Notes under the pieces: model-generated
Database searches by the model: none
What the model saw: only the letters and a program-made list of their open reading frames with translations
What the model was told of the DNA's origin: nothing
Source: Siphlonurus alternatus
Taxonomy: Eukaryota; Arthropoda; Insecta; Ephemeroptera; Siphlonuridae
NCBI GenBank assembly: GCA_949825025.1
Contig: OX463781.1
Span: 47,318,317-47,382,316, forward strand
Direction: 5' to 3'
Length of the DNA stretch: 64,000 nucleotides
Part shown: positions 61,375 to 64,000 of the stretch, piece by piece
Layout of the letters: every line of letters begins with the position of its first letter
Position numbering within the stretch: the stretch's first letter is position 1
Position numbers and translations under genes: made by a program

Positions 61375-61659
61375 CACCCCGATTCAATAACAGACGAGAA
61401 CTACCGAGCGTATTTCCGAGTATTTCCGAAGTTGTTACCGCGAGCTGCAGTGCAGTGTTCCAAGCGAGTCAGCCACGTCAAGTTTGCCCGCCGACTGGCG
61501 TTGCAGATTCACAATAATTGAGTGTAGCGTGTAACGTGCAAATGACGTGTGAGAGATAAGAATTGCGTGACTTCCAAGTGAGTTCTCCCGCAATCACGTG
61601 CAGTGATACAGTGAACTAATGTAAACATGCGGACATTATAATAATCTGGATAAAATTAG
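61375..61659 (+). promoter_or_regulatory. Candidate untranslated first exon of the right-edge gene
   Basis: A GC-richer 280-bp stretch (GCGAGCTGCAGTGCAGTG, GTCAGCCACGTCAAGTTTGC, GCCGACTGGCGTTGCAG) ends in a strong donor, AAATTAG|GTAAGTGT, at 61659/61660. The next plausible acceptor on the plus strand ahead of a coding exon is GTGTCGCAG at 63763-63771. Only short upstream frames are present. The link to the gene at 63857 is inference. Confidence 0.35.
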
Positions 61660-63771
61660 GTAAGTGTCAAAAAGAAATTATTATATATATATAATAAAAT
61701 ATAATTTCAATACAATAAGAGAGTAGATAATAAAAAAAAAGAGGGTGAGAAAAGAACGTGTAGCTCATTTTCACTCTTTCATGGTGTTGAAAGATGTGCG
61801 GCTTAAATGTGACGGAGGGATGATCCGGGTCCACTTGAGAGATCCCCCCCCCCCCACTTCTGTGTGGACCCCCACATTGGTGTTCATCTCGGGCTGTTGG
61901 TGTTAGCCGCGAGCTTGATGCTCTTTTCCTTCTCGTCTTTTTTTTTTCCTTCTTCTTTTTTCCCTTCACTTTTTTTTTAGAAACATATATAAAGCCCTGC
62001 TTTTCCTCTCTCTCTCTCTCTCTTTTACTCTCTCCGCCCATCCTACAAGCCACATCAATATGTAATGAAACGATTCAGCGAGTGTTCCAAATAGGGACTG
62101 TAAATTGTAGCCAGAGCAAGAGAAAAAAAAATAAAAAAAGTAAGAGAAAAAATAAAAAACAGACAAAATACTAAAAAGCTGACTGCGGTATTGCTGTATA
62201 AAACATATATATGTACATATATTTAAGTAATGTATATGTGTGACGTAAAATGTTCATATAGCTATATAAATGCAACAACGCATTAATGTTGTATGGAGCT
62301 ATATAAATGAGAGAGAAACGGATTTTGGTTGGCTAGTTATACAAATGTTAAGCGTTTATACAAACTAAATAACCGTGTCTGTGCAAAGAGGAGAACCAAT
62401 CAGTTAAATTGACCAGAGTGTATGCATATATGTGTGTACAGTAGGGAATTTCATTTGCAAAAATAATCAAGAGTAACCACACTATCCGCTTCATCCATTA
62501 CACTCTCTGAAATTTACAAGCTTCACTGATTGATGTGAATAAATTACGTTTCAAATTTGTCATATCCTCCCTTGATATTTTTACGTAAAGTTATAAAATT
62601 AAATTTTCATAAAAGAGCTAAAAGGCGTATTTATGAACAATACATTTGATTTATTAAAATTTTAATTAAAGAATATATATTTAATTAATATGTTTATAGA
62701 TAACTGAATATCACTATTCACTTTTTGTCAATTTTTTATTTATGTACATTAATATTGTATAAGCCATCTAAAACAATAATTAAATGTTAGTATTTTTAAT
62801 TATTTATAGTATATGATGATTATACTGTAAATTCAAGTATCTTTTAAAAAAGTATTGGAAAATTGATTAAATTTAGAATAATAAATATTTGACATTTGTA
62901 TTTAAACCACATGGTGATCGATCGAGCATATATAAAAGTACAATCGTAATTCCGTGGCCGCTGCAGGCTCAACTCCCAAATCCTTCGCCATGAACGGATC
63001 ATGCACAGTCGGGTTTGCTTTGAATAAGTTGCTCGTACGAATGCGAATAAGCTGGGCTGGTTCACTCGAGTGACACAACTAAACAATGTATTCTGCCTCG
63101 GGCAATGGTGCAAACCGACTATGGGTTTCGGTTCACAGAATTGCACTATACAGCTCCCTCCTTTTTTTCTATTCCTCCTCTTTTTACAGTAGAAAATTTA
63201 TATACAGCTTATTACAATGACATTTTCCCTTTTCTATTGTAATATATACAGAAGTTGTTATTTTTGAATTTATAAAAGCAAATTTTCTACCATTTAAAAA
63301 ATGATAAAAAAAAAGAAGTTATGTATCATTATATAAAAAAATATTATAAGAACTTTAGTATTGATTAAAATATATTTATAATAGAATTTATTAATGTAGT
63401 GACATTATTGACATTTTAAGCTGATGGTTATGGGAAGGGTTGATATTTACGGTGGATTTAAGAGTCACATCAATCACTTGCTTTAATCTACTATGTATAT
63501 AATAGGACTTTACTATTGAGAGGGGTATATTTATAAAGTAGCAGTTAATTTTATTTGTATATGTTTATATACGTAACAAACCCAACAAAGGCTTAGAAAA
63601 GCTTTCTCTATACTATATAAACTCCATCTTATAAAGTTAAATTTGTATGTCATTGTATTATTTATAAACGTCGCTCAATATTTAGATTGTTATTTACACC
63701 ATAATGGTTAGAAGCGCGTCATGTTGTATATGGCAGTAAATCAATCACAATTTGATATGTATGTGTCGCAG
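61660..63771. other. Putative 5' UTR intron / AT-rich stretch
   Basis: Holds a poly(C) run (61846-61856), a T-rich tract with a short (CT)n (about 61930-62024), and an A-rich tract (62115-62160). No coding exon seen. Confidence 0.35.
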
Positions 63772-63789
63772 CCAGCAGCATCAGCAGCT

Positions 63790-63855
63790 ATGATGACACG
63801 GCTTGACATGGTGGCCCCATCAAACTACGGATCACCACGCCCTCTTTCTGCTTGA
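63790..63855 (+). promoter_or_regulatory. Upstream ORF abutting the main start codon
   Basis: ATG ATG at 63790-63795 opens a 21-codon frame (a third in-frame ATG follows) ending TGA 63853-63855; a single base separates it from ATG 63857. If transcribed as 5' UTR, it would be expected to dampen or couple translation of the main frame. Confidence 0.5.
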
Positions 63856-63856
63856 G

Positions 63857-63956
63857 ATGGCGTCTCTGGCAGCATCGTGGCCCACGGTGGTGTGGCTTGC
63901 ATGTTGCCTCAGTCTTCTAGCTCCTCTACCGACACAGGGAGTCGCCAAGTCACCGG
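63857..63956 (+). CDS. First coding exon of a secreted or membrane protein (partial)
   Basis: ATG at 63857 in good context (GAGATGG) opens a frame of 33 codons plus 1 nt up to a donor CACCGG|GTAAGATG (exon end 63956). The peptide MASLAASWPTVVWLACCLSL continues LLAPLPTQG: a clear signal peptide with a hydrophobic core, probably cleaved after PTQG or nearby. The gene continues beyond the window, so the family cannot be named. A likely 5' UTR acceptor lies at 63771. A 21-codon uORF (63790-63855, beginning with two ATGs) ends one base before the main start. Internal start choice is supported by the signal peptide. Confidence 0.7.
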
Positions 63957-64000
63957 GTAAGATGATGCAAATTTAAAACTATAATTTATAATATAATATA

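Noticed and set aside
62844..63146. Minus-strand 100-codon frame
   Set aside because: No domain, no acceptor or poly(A) context, and base composition not clearly coding.

Overview
The window is animal nuclear DNA. It is AT-rich, with GC-richer spliced exons bounded by GT/AG sites, poly(A) signals, very many dinucleotide and other microsatellites ((TA)n, (CT/GA)n, (AAT)n, (ATTT)n), and a dense mix of non-LTR retrotransposon fragments, DNA-transposon MITEs, large foldback elements and a 5S-rRNA-derived SINE. Gene content (metazoan SRD5A3, PPCDC and SLC25A51 orthologues and a Ly6/three-finger protein) and microsatellite load suggest an invertebrate. An arthropod, perhaps a decapod crustacean, is my best guess, but the sequence alone does not prove it.

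Genes from left to right: a six-exon SRD5A3-like polyprenol reductase (+, 1376-5024); a three-exon phosphopantothenoylcysteine decarboxylase of CoA synthesis (-, 7043-7885), head to head with an intronless-CDS C2H2 zinc-finger factor with an Ikaros/Hunchback-like C-terminal finger pair (+, 8281-9525); a seven-exon, 764-residue AT-hook protein with a USPL1-like N-terminal cysteine motif but no protease domain (+, 13119-29201); an orphan terminal exon (-, about 31626-31714); a four-exon Ly6/three-finger GPI-anchored protein (+, 32376-35584); a four-exon SLC25A51-like mitochondrial NAD+ carrier (-, 37417-39525); and, at the right edge, the first coding exon of a secreted or membrane protein (+, 63857-63956) running out of the window. 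The genes are unrelated housekeeping and regulatory loci, not an operon or pathway cluster.

The main structural feature is intron 1 of the AT-hook gene (13236-23270). It is almost wholly occupied by a 9.2-kb nested transposon complex (13604-22802). The complex has pogo/Tigger-like ends and a TA duplication, with about 1.2-kb inverted arms invaded by a LINE (own 10-bp target duplication, itself carrying a TTAA MITE), a second LINE, a 2,400-bp element with perfect 21-bp inverted termini, and a foldback element carrying a further insertion. Two palindromic MITE families (A and B) recur beside or inside almost every gene; one family brackets the AT-hook gene.

From about 42.1 to 59.8 kb lies a gene-poor, AT-rich stretch of microsatellites, transposon tails and foldbacks. 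From about 59.8 to 62.2 kb several GC-rich blocks may hold the promoter and untranslated first exon of the gene that starts at 63857.
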